Under the pieces are notes generated by a model. It was given only the letters and a program-made list of their open reading frames with translations, was not told the origin of the DNA and ran no database searches. Both the position numbers and the translations under genes were made by a program. Below are positions 19,418 to 29,254 of a DNA stretch of 36,348 bases, in pieces. Within the stretch, counting starts at the first letter, position 1, and each line of letters opens with the position of its first letter. Location of the stretch: the NCBI GenBank assembly GCA_016763995.1, contig JAESST010000086.1, forward strand, positions 1 to 36,348. Reading direction: 5' to 3'. Source of the stretch: Flavobacteriales bacterium. GTDB lineage: Bacteria > Bacteroidota > Bacteroidia > Flavobacteriales_E > Vicingaceae.

Positions 19418-19900
19418 TTACCTTTTAAACAGGGGGCTTTTTGTTTGATTTATAAAAAAAGAAGCTTCTATGTTAATTCTTGGGCGTATATAGTGTTTTT
19501 GTTTGTTTTTGGTTATTTCTAATAGTATTGAATTTAAAACGAATGATTGTTCATTGATCTGCTGCTGCACCAAAACAGAATCAAACTGAAAAACCAGTTC
19601 TTGATTCATCTCTGATCGAGTAATCTCTTTTTCTGTAAATCGATATTGAATGCCTCCTCTGTTACTTCTTATCACTCCTCTACTTTTTGAAGACCAGTCA
19701 TGATAACGACTAAAATCATGCTTTAGTAAAAAGCGTAATTCTTGAGTTTGTTCTATGTAATTAAGATTTTCGTTTCTTAATCTTAAGACTTTACTAACTA
19801 TTTCAATGGAATGATATCCAATAGTTGTTACTATAGCTGAAATGGCTAAAGCAATGGTTAATTCAGTTATCGTAAAGGCCTTAATCTTCATCAGCTTCAT
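19418..19900 (-). CDS. Pseudopilin-like protein (GspJ-like position)
   Basis: MKIKA|FTITELTIALAISAIVTTIGYHSIEIV class III signal. Confidence 0.82.
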   Translation of the reverse strand: MKLMKIKAFTITELTIALAISAIVTTIGYHSIEIVSKVLRLRNENLNYIEQTQELRFLLKHDFSRYHDWSSKSRGVIRSNRGGIQYRFTEKEITRSEMNQELVFQFDSVLVQQQINEQSFVLNSILLEITKNKQKHYIRPRINIEASFFINQTKSPLFKR

Positions 19901-20243
19901 TTATTAGAATGATTCTCTTTATTGTATATAGTACCTCTTCTTTTTGAAGCACCAATAATTGAACGGCAAAAGCACTCTCTATTCTTTCATAATTATCTAC
20001 TAGTACTGATACTTCTAACTCCCTGATTCGAAAAGAATGATTCTCTAATTTGTGCTTCCCTTCTTCCAATTCCATTAGATACTGTTCCGTAACCAAAACA
20101 GCTTCTTGCTTTAAATTTTGCCCTATAGACACCTGATTGAACACAATAAAGCAGATACCAAAGCTAACACTTATCAAAATTAGTGATACAATAGTTTCTA
20201 CTAAAGTAAAGGCTTTTAATCGATGTTTATTTAATCTAACCAT
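19881..20243 (-). CDS. Pseudopilin-like protein (GspI-like position)
   Basis: RLKA|FTLVETIVSLILISVSFGICFIVFNQV class III signal. Confidence 0.82.
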   Translation of the reverse strand: MVRLNKHRLKAFTLVETIVSLILISVSFGICFIVFNQVSIGQNLKQEAVLVTEQYLMELEEGKHKLENHSFRIRELEVSVLVDNYERIESAFAVQLLVLQKEEVLYTIKRIILINEADED

Positions 20244-21478
20244 TTTGCTATTCCCCTTATTCTTTGAGATGTTTTGATTTGAATTCCCAAATATTCTTGA
20301 GGCATTTCTTCTGCATTAATCACACCATCTAGTAAGTGATTTTCGTAAATCGAAGAGCTTGTTTTTAGAATAAATTTCTCACAAGTAATACTTCCTTTTA
20401 CCTTTCCTCTCAATTCTACTTTGTCAAAGCTATAAACATTACCTGTTAGTTCTGCTGCCTCTTTTATACTCACAACTCCTTTGTTTGTATAGTTATCTGT
20501 ACCATATAAGATCACTTCTCCTGCAATTTTTGCCGACTCTTGAATTATAATAGCCGAACGTTCTCTTTTCGACTCTAATAAAATGGAAGAAGGGTAGTAT
20601 AATTCAGAATAGGCGCCAATAATAATAGTATCAGAAGCAATTAAATGAATAGATCCTTTGAAGTTGGCTGCAAGTTCTATTCGAGGAGCTATTAGTAAAA
20701 TATCTTCTGCGAAAACCGTACCCTCTAAATAAATACTTTCTTCAGACTTTACTATAATTCTCCCCTTCAATTTTCCATCGTACAAATAGATTCTCTCGGG
20801 TGAATAATAACAAAGCGTACTGTCTTGAAAGCTTTGCTGACTTTCTAATACTCCTTCTGATGCTACATCGTTGTATGAAACTACCTTGTGAGCCTCTTTG
20901 GGAATCCCGTCCAATAAAATGCGATCTAAATAGTCTTTTAAGGGATCATTTAAGTCGGGAATCTTATTTTCACTTGTTGTTTTAGTTCCGTTTATTAAGT
21001 CTTTACCTGAATAGCTTTTCCCTTCTATGTATGCTCTTTTAAGTCCTCTTTGGGGAATAAAAGAATTCCCAATAACCCTTGCATCTCCGCACAAAGATAA
21101 GGGATGGTTATTGTCTGCTAAATACAAAGCAAAGGGTGTTTCATTTTTATACCCTAAGAGAACGGATTCTTGAAAAGAAGATTGACGAAAACTCGTTTTT
21201 GCTGTTGCTAGATAAAAGCCTCCCCAATGCTCTAATTGAAGTTGTATGGCTTGTTCATCTCTTGAAAAAAGATATGTTTTATCAGGATCAAAATCTTTAA
21301 TCTCCTGTGTTCGCAACAAATTCATTGCTGAATGAACCCGCTCAATTGCCTCTATCCGGCCTTCATACTGTGCCATTCGTAATTTCTGGTAATAGGAATA
21401 CAAGACAAAAGAGGTCGCAATCGACCCAATAATGAGCGATATAAAAATAGCATACAAAAGAGATCCGGCTTTAAGCAT
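20231..21478 (-). CDS. GspK-position pseudopilin-like protein with bactofilin-like beta-helical body
   Basis: MLKAGSLLYAIFISLIIGSIATSFVLYSYYQK N-terminal helix; repeated GRIIVKSEESIYLEGTVFAEDILLIAP / GEVILYG / GNVYSFDKVELRGKVKGSITCEKFIL repeats. Confidence 0.6.
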   Translation of the reverse strand: MLKAGSLLYAIFISLIIGSIATSFVLYSYYQKLRMAQYEGRIEAIERVHSAMNLLRTQEIKDFDPDKTYLFSRDEQAIQLQLEHWGGFYLATAKTSFRQSSFQESVLLGYKNETPFALYLADNNHPLSLCGDARVIGNSFIPQRGLKRAYIEGKSYSGKDLINGTKTTSENKIPDLNDPLKDYLDRILLDGIPKEAHKVVSYNDVASEGVLESQQSFQDSTLCYYSPERIYLYDGKLKGRIIVKSEESIYLEGTVFAEDILLIAPRIELAANFKGSIHLIASDTIIIGAYSELYYPSSILLESKRERSAIIIQESAKIAGEVILYGTDNYTNKGVVSIKEAAELTGNVYSFDKVELRGKVKGSITCEKFILKTSSSIYENHLLDGVINAEEMPQEYLGIQIKTSQRIRGIAKWLD

Positions 21479-21963
21479 AATTTAGCAATTCAATGCTGAC
21501 TTAAAACTAGGCTCAAAAATTCAATTTTGTGAATTTCCCATATTAAAAAAACTGGAATTACTTTTATTGGTCTCAAAAAGAGTTAAAACTATGCCCTTTC
21601 AGTGCATCTAGCTTTAGCTTTTAAAAATAGTAGTTTTATTGAGTATCTGAGCAACGCAATAATGCTCATAGTGTATCGAGATTAACAACTCATATAGTTT
21701 GGAGTTATCGAAGTAGAATCTCCTCACTTGAAAAATACTACTAGGGTCCTCATTTTTGAGCTATTGGATATGGTTGTTGAGGTACGTAATAGAACAGATG
21801 AAAGGGTAAATGAATATCTAGAGCACTAAAGAAAGCCATCTGATAATTCAGAAAATGCATTTTTTATTGAGAATTAATGAGGCGATCGACATCTAGTCAC
21901 TTCGAATGAAAACTATTGTACTTTCAGTCCATGGTGGGTTATTCCCAAATTAATCTAAGTTCT

Positions 21964-23343
21964 CTATTTATGGTCTTTGAATATTGCGAATACAGTTAAT
22001 AATACGATTCGGATGTCAAAGTATACTGTCCAATTGTTGACGTAGAAACGATCTAATCGTACTCTATTTTGTAACAAAGCAAAGTCATCAATTTCACCTC
22101 TAAAGCCTTTAATCTGAGCTAAGCCTGTTATTCCTGGTTTAATCGCATGGCGATTCATAAAATTCCCTACTAAATTGCTGTATTCTTCAGTATGCTTCAA
22201 CATATGAGGTCTGGGGCCCACAATACTCATTTGTCCTTTTATTACATTGATAAATTGTGGTAATTCATCCAATGATGTTTTTCTTAGAAAGGCCCCAATT
22301 TTTGTAATTCTTGGGTCGTTTTGTGTTGCTTGCAAGTTGTCTGCCTCTGAATTTGGACGCATGCTTCTAAATTTATAACAATTGAATCCTTTGTTGTTTA
22401 TTCCAGACCTTTTCTGCTTAAAGAATACTGGCCCTTTGGAACTTAGTTTCACTGCTATTGCCAAAATTGGAAACAGCCAACTAAATAATAAAATTGTAAG
22501 CAATAAAGAGAATATTAAATCAAAACTTCTTTTGATCAGTGCATTGTACTGATCATCTAAAGGAGTAAGTGCAATTTTTAACACAGTTGTTTGATTGTAT
22601 CTGCTTAGGTTTAACTTTCTTGCGCTAACCTTCTTCCAATCAAAAATTAACCGAAGGCGAATAAATCGATTATCACAGAAGTTAGAAATTACCTCAATAT
22701 CATTTTCAGTATAATTAGAAAGAGGAATAAAAATTTCAGAAATTGGGTTAACATTATTAATCCTTTCAAGTTCTTCCAATTGAACTCCTTTGGCCTCAAG
22801 TTCAATAATTTGCTGTGTTTCAGTAGAAATATTACTCTTTAAAAAATCTGATACTTCTGATAAATTATTTTTACTCCCGAAAAGTACAATTGAGTTTTGC
22901 TTCGTTTTTTTGGCTATTCTCCATTGTGAGATCCAGTAGGTAGTTTTTCTGCCAACTAATAATAGAACAGCAAAACTTAGATAGGTACTCAATAGAAATA
23001 TCCTTGAATAAAATGTTTTGATAAGCCCATTAAAAGCAATTGTGATTAAAAACTGAAGAACAATAGCAGTAGTTACTGCAAATACATAGCGGTTCTTACT
23101 CACAAAGGACTGAAGGGAATAAATTTTTTGGGAATTAGAGATAAAGAGCCAAGTAATGTTGATGAATAACAATAGACTTGCATATTCATTGTCAATGAAA
23201 GAAAAACTCAACTTTTCCTCTAAGCCTAAAAGCTCTGACAAATAAAATCTAAAGTATATTCCTAAGAAAAAGGCAATATTTAACCCTACTAGGTCTATTA
23301 CTCTATAATAGAGTGATAGAAGATATTCATGATTTTTATACAC
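21964..23343 (-). CDS. Undecaprenyl-phosphate sugar phosphotransferase, WcaJ-like
   Basis: KRSFDLIFSLLLTILLFSWLFPILAIAVKLSSKGPVFFKQKRSGINNKGFNCYKFRSM and SIVGPRPHM bacterial sugar transferase motifs. Confidence 0.93.
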   Translation of the reverse strand: MYKNHEYLLSLYYRVIDLVGLNIAFFLGIYFRFYLSELLGLEEKLSFSFIDNEYASLLLFINITWLFISNSQKIYSLQSFVSKNRYVFAVTTAIVLQFLITIAFNGLIKTFYSRIFLLSTYLSFAVLLLVGRKTTYWISQWRIAKKTKQNSIVLFGSKNNLSEVSDFLKSNISTETQQIIELEAKGVQLEELERINNVNPISEIFIPLSNYTENDIEVISNFCDNRFIRLRLIFDWKKVSARKLNLSRYNQTTVLKIALTPLDDQYNALIKRSFDLIFSLLLTILLFSWLFPILAIAVKLSSKGPVFFKQKRSGINNKGFNCYKFRSMRPNSEADNLQATQNDPRITKIGAFLRKTSLDELPQFINVIKGQMSIVGPRPHMLKHTEEYSNLVGNFMNRHAIKPGITGLAQIKGFRGEIDDFALLQNRVRLDRFYVNNWTVYFDIRIVLLTVFAIFKDHK

Positions 23344-24446
23344 TAATGTTGCTTTCTTTCGGCTAATTTAAGGAATAAGTCCTCATAGCTCTGAATGATA
23401 ATTTCCCAAGCATATTGTTTTTCTATTTTACTGCGATTTAATCGAATGTATTCTTTTTCAAGTTCAGGCCCTATGGGAGTATCCATAATTTTTTTAACAT
23501 CCTCTACTGAAGAGAAATAGTACGCTTCTGATTCTAATATGGCTTTATTAAATATATTATCATGAGCAACAATAAACGCAGAAGATGCCATTGCTTCCAA
23601 TAATGAAGGGTTGGTGCCTCCAACGGAATGACCATGAAAATATAAGTTAGAATAATGTCTTAGATTATTCAATACAAGTAAATCATAAATCCCTCCTAAA
23701 AATTGAATATTGGGTTTTGATTTATATTTATTTACCAAATATTTACCAAATTCATTTTCAGTTTTCCCCACGACTAAAAACGTTCGTTGGTTCGCTGCAG
23801 AAACAACTCCATCTAGAATAATCTCTATATTATTTTCAGGTTCCATTCTAGCAATCAGCATATTGTAAGACCCTTTAGACACGTTATACCGTTCTAATAT
23901 TGAAAGGTCTGGTGTCGAAAACAAATCTGAGCCATAGGCAATAAAGGTAGAATCTAATTGATATTTGTCTTTTAAATAGGACTGTATTCCTTTAGAGTCA
24001 GCAACCAAATGATTAGAACTTTCTACTGCCCACTTCTCTGCTTTTTTTAAGAACCCTTGAACTGGAGAGCTAAATTTAGTTCGTTTCCATTCTAGCCCAT
24101 CCATATTGGTAACTACAATCGACTTTCGAGGTAATAAGCTTTTCCAAATAGAACTACTTGTGTACCCTAACTGAAGAAGTATATCAAAGTTCTGCTTTCG
24201 GGCATTCATGATGCAGTTAAAATCATATAAAAACTGACCTGTTGTTCCTATTTTATCTTCCCAATCTTTACAGTGTTGAAGCCTAACCCCATTCCATTCT
24301 TTTTTTTGATATGGATGATCGGAAGAATTGTAAACCACCACCTCATGCCCTCTTTTCACCAATCCAACCGAAAGGTATTCTGCAAACTGCTCGAACCCTC
24401 CATAATGATTTGGTATCCCCCTAGTTCCGAGTATCCCTATCTTCAT
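23343..24446 (-). CDS. Glycosyltransferase with DUF1972-type N-terminus (GT4-like)
   Basis: MKIGILGTRGIPNHYGGFEQFAEYLSVGLVKRGHEVVVYN and HSVGGTNPSLLEAMA. Confidence 0.9.
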   Translation of the reverse strand: MKIGILGTRGIPNHYGGFEQFAEYLSVGLVKRGHEVVVYNSSDHPYQKKEWNGVRLQHCKDWEDKIGTTGQFLYDFNCIMNARKQNFDILLQLGYTSSSIWKSLLPRKSIVVTNMDGLEWKRTKFSSPVQGFLKKAEKWAVESSNHLVADSKGIQSYLKDKYQLDSTFIAYGSDLFSTPDLSILERYNVSKGSYNMLIARMEPENNIEIILDGVVSAANQRTFLVVGKTENEFGKYLVNKYKSKPNIQFLGGIYDLLVLNNLRHYSNLYFHGHSVGGTNPSLLEAMASSAFIVAHDNIFNKAILESEAYYFSSVEDVKKIMDTPIGPELEKEYIRLNRSKIEKQYAWEIIIQSYEDLFLKLAERKQH

Positions 24447-25713
24447 TTAAATATGGTTTAAGTTGTAAAAGAAGGAGTAAGAAGAATATAAAAAATACAA
24501 TTCCTTTGTTTCGTTCGATAATAGACTCCGTCATTTGAAAAATAACGAAACCAATTAAAAATGCTGCTAAAAGAAAGTTTTTCTTCTCAATGGCAGCCAT
24601 TAAGAAACTAAAATGAAGCATTATGTATAGCCCTAAGCCAATCAAGCCTAGCTCAGCCAAAACTTGAACAAACTGATTGTGGATGTTATAATTTTCATAC
24701 CAAGGGTTCAAGCCATTTTTATAGAACTCTTTATTAATAATAGCTCTACGATCTCCAGGGGAATATCCTAAAATCATTGTACCTTCATCTAACATTTTGT
24801 TTACTACTACATACCAAAAGGTAATGCGCATGGAGGTTCCATTAAATTTAGGAATATCTTCTGCAACTATTAATTCTCCACGTTTAATCTTTTCTAGGTT
24901 TTCCATCCCATTCAGTTGTGCTAACTCCGCAATACGATTCTTAACCGCCGGAACTTTAGAGATTCCAAATACTGAGACAACTCCAATTAACAGTACGATG
25001 CTGACTTCTTTCCATCCAACTTTTTGTTTGATGGCACGAATTAGAAAGCCAATAATTAAGAAAAAGCTTGTTACTACCAATACATTTTTAGAAGCCGAAA
25101 TCAGCAATCCAACAAGCGATAAGACAATGCTTATTATCAAAAGAAATTTCTCTGTATTCTTTAATTCGTTCTTTTGAAAAAGAAAGGCAGTTATTAATAT
25201 GGATAGGAAAATGTAATACGAGTAAAAAACTGCATGAAATGCCAGAGAGCTTGTAAAATCATGATAGGTTAATAAGCTGCCTTCTGTAAAATAATGTGAG
25301 ATAGACTGAACCAGCAAAACAATGGTACAAAGTGCCATCGAATATACATACGCCTTTAACCAAAAAAGAAACTGCTGATAACTTGGCCTTAGATCAAATA
25401 AGATTAAAGGAAAGATCAGCAAACTTAGCTTGCTTTCCACATTCTTAATCCCATAGCTTATGTCTGTTGTATAAAACAAAGAGATGATTTGCCAAACAAA
25501 AAATCCTAAAAACGAAAAAAAGATCCATTTCTCATACCTACTTTCAAAATTGAACGACGGTTTACGTTTCGTTACTATTTTCTGAATAATCCAAAATACA
25601 AGTAAGGCAACAATCCCTAAATTAGAAACCTTGTAAGGTAGTGGAAATGAAATTGCAATAAAAAGTATACTGAAATGTATTCCTCTGCTTAAATATTGGT
25701 TTAACTTGCTCAT
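24421..25713 (-). CDS. O-antigen ligase family protein
   Basis: Multi-TM protein with NYNIHNQFVQVLAELGLIGLGLY, typical Wzy_C / O-antigen ligase motif. Confidence 0.88.
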   Translation of the reverse strand: MSKLNQYLSRGIHFSILFIAISFPLPYKVSNLGIVALLVFWIIQKIVTKRKPSFNFESRYEKWIFFSFLGFFVWQIISLFYTTDISYGIKNVESKLSLLIFPLILFDLRPSYQQFLFWLKAYVYSMALCTIVLLVQSISHYFTEGSLLTYHDFTSSLAFHAVFYSYYIFLSILITAFLFQKNELKNTEKFLLIISIVLSLVGLLISASKNVLVVTSFFLIIGFLIRAIKQKVGWKEVSIVLLIGVVSVFGISKVPAVKNRIAELAQLNGMENLEKIKRGELIVAEDIPKFNGTSMRITFWYVVVNKMLDEGTMILGYSPGDRRAIINKEFYKNGLNPWYENYNIHNQFVQVLAELGLIGLGLYIMLHFSFLMAAIEKKNFLLAAFLIGFVIFQMTESIIERNKGIVFFIFFLLLLLQLKPYLNEDRDTRN

Positions 25714-25818
25714 TTCCGATTAGAAGATTTGTAAATCTACCTTTAATAGAATAGCTAGCATCAGGTCTCAGTTATTTTTTATCCACTATAGCTCTTCAAT
25801 AAGTTTTACTTGCCAATA

Positions 25819-26637
25819 CTAAACTCTTTGCTTGTTCAATTTCCATTTAGATTGAATCAACTTTAGGATAGAAATTTCATTCCCAAAGTGGGTCCTAATG
25901 TATTTCCAACGCTGCCATATTTCCATAAGAGAACTAATCTTAGAAAAGAAATAAGACTTATTTATTTCATGAGAGCCTACTACATTTGATTGATGTTGCC
26001 TATAATAAACCGTTTTTTCTAAGCTATAACCAATAACTCCATAATAAGATGCATGCATTGTTAGCCAATGGTCGTGTTGAAATAAAGGAGCCTTTATTGG
26101 GTGCAATCTATGAATTAAAGCCTTTGTAAAAATCATAGTGCAGCCTGCAGCTATGCTTTGGGTAAAAGAATGGTATGGAGTAGCGCTCCACTCTGGGTTT
26201 AATTTTTGCTGTTCGAAAAAAGAAGGATATAATTCCGTCATGTTTTCATTTACAATCTTCATGTCAGTATAGTGCAATGCTAGAGGGTTTTGTTTTTCTA
26301 GGCTTTGGATTGCATTAAAAGCGTTTTGAACTTTTTCAGTAACCCAAACATCATCCTGGTCACAGAACATAATGTATGGAGAATCTACAAAGTGTAGCAT
26401 AGATATAAAGCTGCTACTTGCGTCTCCTCCCTTTCCTCCGGAAACAAACTTTATTCGATTTGCATGTTTAGTACAATATTCTTCAATAATTGCCTCTGTT
26501 CCATCTGATGATCCATCATCGCGAATTAAGAGCTGCCAATTGCGGTAGCTTTGGTTTACAATACTATCCAATTGTTCCCTTAAAAACCTTGATCCATTGT
26601 AGGTAGAAAGTAAAATTTGAATGAGAGGCTTATCCAT
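25819..26637 (-). CDS. Family 2 glycosyltransferase
   Basis: IQILLSTYNGSRFLREQLDSIVNQSYRNWQLLIRDDGSSDGT and MFCDQDDVW. Confidence 0.92.
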   Translation of the reverse strand: MDKPLIQILLSTYNGSRFLREQLDSIVNQSYRNWQLLIRDDGSSDGTEAIIEEYCTKHANRIKFVSGGKGGDASSSFISMLHFVDSPYIMFCDQDDVWVTEKVQNAFNAIQSLEKQNPLALHYTDMKIVNENMTELYPSFFEQQKLNPEWSATPYHSFTQSIAAGCTMIFTKALIHRLHPIKAPLFQHDHWLTMHASYYGVIGYSLEKTVYYRQHQSNVVGSHEINKSYFFSKISSLMEIWQRWKYIRTHFGNEISILKLIQSKWKLNKQRV

Positions 26638-27433
26638 AAAGTCTCTTTACAAATTGAATTAGAAACCATGGTGAAGTATAATGAATTCCCAATTTTGTCG
26701 CTTTTAATTTTGCCCAAAAGTACATCATTAACTTTTCTCCTTTGCTGTCTGAAACCTCAGAGATTCCCTTCAAATATAATCCAAATCTAAACTTGACAGA
26801 AGAAAGAGTCCTTTCTTCATGCTCAGACAGGCTATGCTCTATAGTTAAAGGAATATGTTGTGCTTTAATTGATGTCTTAGAAAGCTCTCGAAAAAAGTAA
26901 ACATCACTCCAATCCAAAGGAAGCTTCTCATTAAAATTCACATTCTCTAAATGAGCCAACGGAAGCAATGATCCTGCATTAATCGCCAATTGTCTTCCTA
27001 GTTGTAAATTCCCTTCTTTTATGGAGTCTCCATAATGACTTTTCCCATTGAAAAAATAAAATGGAGAGATCTTTCTTCCTGCGGAAGTTAGACTTGGTAA
27101 TATTAGTTGATTGGGAAAATTTACTGCCGCCGTTGTATATGTTTCTAAAGCAATTTTAGGAAAATTAGAATCACTGTCCAATAGCAATAAGTGACTTGCT
27201 GAAATGCCTTTAGCCCATTTAATCGCTTCATTATATGCTTTACTTACTCCAGGGTTGTTTGAATTATGTATATAGCTTATATTTTTCTCTACTAAAGCTT
27301 GTGCATTAGGGCTATTATCATAAACCATATAAGGAATGTTTGCCCCTTCTAGAAGTGTACGATAAGTTTCTGTGTCTTTTAGAAATTGTTGGTAAACAAC
27401 TATTACGGCGACAATTTTTATTCCTACTGCCAT
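26630..27433 (-). CDS. Family 2-like glycosyltransferase (rhamnosyltransferase-like)
   Basis: IVAVIVVYQQ, MVYDNSPN, LLLLDSDSNFP motifs. Confidence 0.8.
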   Translation of the reverse strand: MAVGIKIVAVIVVYQQFLKDTETYRTLLEGANIPYMVYDNSPNAQALVEKNISYIHNSNNPGVSKAYNEAIKWAKGISASHLLLLDSDSNFPKIALETYTTAAVNFPNQLILPSLTSAGRKISPFYFFNGKSHYGDSIKEGNLQLGRQLAINAGSLLPLAHLENVNFNEKLPLDWSDVYFFRELSKTSIKAQHIPLTIEHSLSEHEERTLSSVKFRFGLYLKGISEVSDSKGEKLMMYFWAKLKATKLGIHYTSPWFLIQFVKRLYG

Positions 27434-28230
27434 TACTTCATCAGTTTGAGACTCATAAAAGGTTTCATCAATAAATTCCCCACCTTGTTTGCAGTACTCT
27501 CTTCTATAAATTTATACTCAAAACTTTCTGTCGGATCTACAAAATAAGTGGCATATAGGTCTTTGTGTTTGTCCCAAATTTGTCTTCTTAATAGCTTAAA
27601 ATCTTTCTGTTTTAAAGAGCTATTTCTACTTTCCTTTCTAATTCTATACCGAAATAGTGGCTCTTCTATTGTTGCTACTTTTCCACCATCTTTTAAAAGG
27701 TTAATCCAATATTCCCAATCTTCAAAGCCTAAAATAAAGTCGGCATCAAAGCCTCCTATTCTTTCCCAATCTTCTCTTTTAAATAGAGAAGTGACAACCA
27801 TTAAATTGCGTGCAAGGAGCACAGAAAAATCATAGCTTGGAAATTTTATTGTTCCTGACTTTTTACCAAACAATTCTACTTGCGTTCTCACAACAGAAAC
27901 TGTGGAATCTTTTTGCATTTGCTCTATACATTTTTCAACAAATGGAGGCTTAATTATATCGTCAGAATCAAGTGCTAGAATATACTCTCCTTTTGCTTTT
28001 TTAATTGCTACATTTCTTGCAGCAGCTACTCCAGTTCTTCCGGTATAGAGCACCTTGTATTTCTCTTGAATTTCTTTTAAATAGGCAATGGTATGTTCGT
28101 CATCTGAACTGTTATCAACAATAATTAGCTCAATATTTTCATAGGTTTGCTTGTTAACAGAAGCTATGGTTTCAGGTAAATATGCCCCTGAATTATAAAC
28201 CGGAATAACAATGCTTACTAATGGTTTCAA
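27433..28230 (-). CDS. Family 2 glycosyltransferase
   Basis: VSIVIPVYNSGAYLPETIASVNKQTYENIELIIVDNSSDD and ILALDSDDII. Confidence 0.92.
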   Translation of the reverse strand: MKPLVSIVIPVYNSGAYLPETIASVNKQTYENIELIIVDNSSDDEHTIAYLKEIQEKYKVLYTGRTGVAAARNVAIKKAKGEYILALDSDDIIKPPFVEKCIEQMQKDSTVSVVRTQVELFGKKSGTIKFPSYDFSVLLARNLMVVTSLFKREDWERIGGFDADFILGFEDWEYWINLLKDGGKVATIEEPLFRYRIRKESRNSSLKQKDFKLLRRQIWDKHKDLYATYFVDPTESFEYKFIEESTANKVGNLLMKPFMSLKLMK

Positions 28231-28231
28231 A

Positions 28232-29254
28232 CTATTTTTTTTTAAGTATTGATTTTACAAAGAAAATGGAATTCCCCTTCAAATCCCCTTTAATGTATTT
28301 TGAAAGGCGTGATTTTTTGAAAAAAGAAATTGCTTTTATCCCTAATCCACTTCCCTGACAGTATCTTCTAAAGAAAAAACCACAGTAATAATTAAAAATA
28401 TCTTCAGAATAAGTCATCGATTTTTGATTTACAGAAACGAGATTTAATAACCAGTCTTCTGTAACTTGAAGATCGTTCTCGTTTGCTTTAGTAGGGCCAT
28501 GCACTAAATTTGAATGATCATCGAGCTCCTTTGATGTCGGAATTACCGTTAAAGCTTGTAACGCTCTTTCTTGAATTTTTTTTATAGCAGAAAGTTGTTC
28601 AAGCCTTTTTATACTGCTAATATTTTGGTCATGAATTCTATATTCAACAAGTTTATCGTTTAAATTCCCAATATGCCCGAGTTGACACAGTTGAGAAAAA
28701 AATTGATAATCTTCTGCTGGAGCAAAACCTTCCATATATCGAAGTGTTTTTGCCTGATCTGCTCTCATCATTACAGAAGAGTTAATAAAATAATTACTGA
28801 ATAATAGTAATGCTTTAAGATGCTCATTCGGTATGTTTCTTTTTACCGATGCAATCTTCTTCCCTTTTTCATTAATGTGAATACAGGCAGATCCTAGAAG
28901 AACATATTCTAAATTTCTCTCTAAGAAAGTTACCTGTTTCTCTAATCGATCTGAACTTGCAATGTCATCACTATCTAAATTAGCAATGTATTTTCCTCTA
29001 GCACACTCAAGTCCTTTGTTCCTCGTAAAAACTAATCCCTTATTCGTTTCATTATCAGACAAACGTAAACGCTTATCTTTCTTTAAAAATTCCTTAATTA
29101 TTTGTGACGTTTGATCAGTAGAACCGTCATTTATTATAATTAGTTCCCAATTTCGATACGTTTGATTAATAATTGATAAGATCGATTCCGAAATATATTT
29201 TTCTGCATTATATGCAGGCATGATTACACTTACCAATGGAGCTTCTGAATTCAT
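28232..29254 (-). CDS. Family 2 glycosyltransferase
   Basis: VSVIMPAYNAEKYISESILSIINQTYRNWELIIINDGSTDQT and IANLDSDDIA. Confidence 0.93.
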   Translation of the reverse strand: MNSEAPLVSVIMPAYNAEKYISESILSIINQTYRNWELIIINDGSTDQTSQIIKEFLKKDKRLRLSDNETNKGLVFTRNKGLECARGKYIANLDSDDIASSDRLEKQVTFLERNLEYVLLGSACIHINEKGKKIASVKRNIPNEHLKALLLFSNYFINSSVMMRADQAKTLRYMEGFAPAEDYQFFSQLCQLGHIGNLNDKLVEYRIHDQNISSIKRLEQLSAIKKIQERALQALTVIPTSKELDDHSNLVHGPTKANENDLQVTEDWLLNLVSVNQKSMTYSEDIFNYYCGFFFRRYCQGSGLGIKAISFFKKSRLSKYIKGDLKGNSIFFVKSILKKK

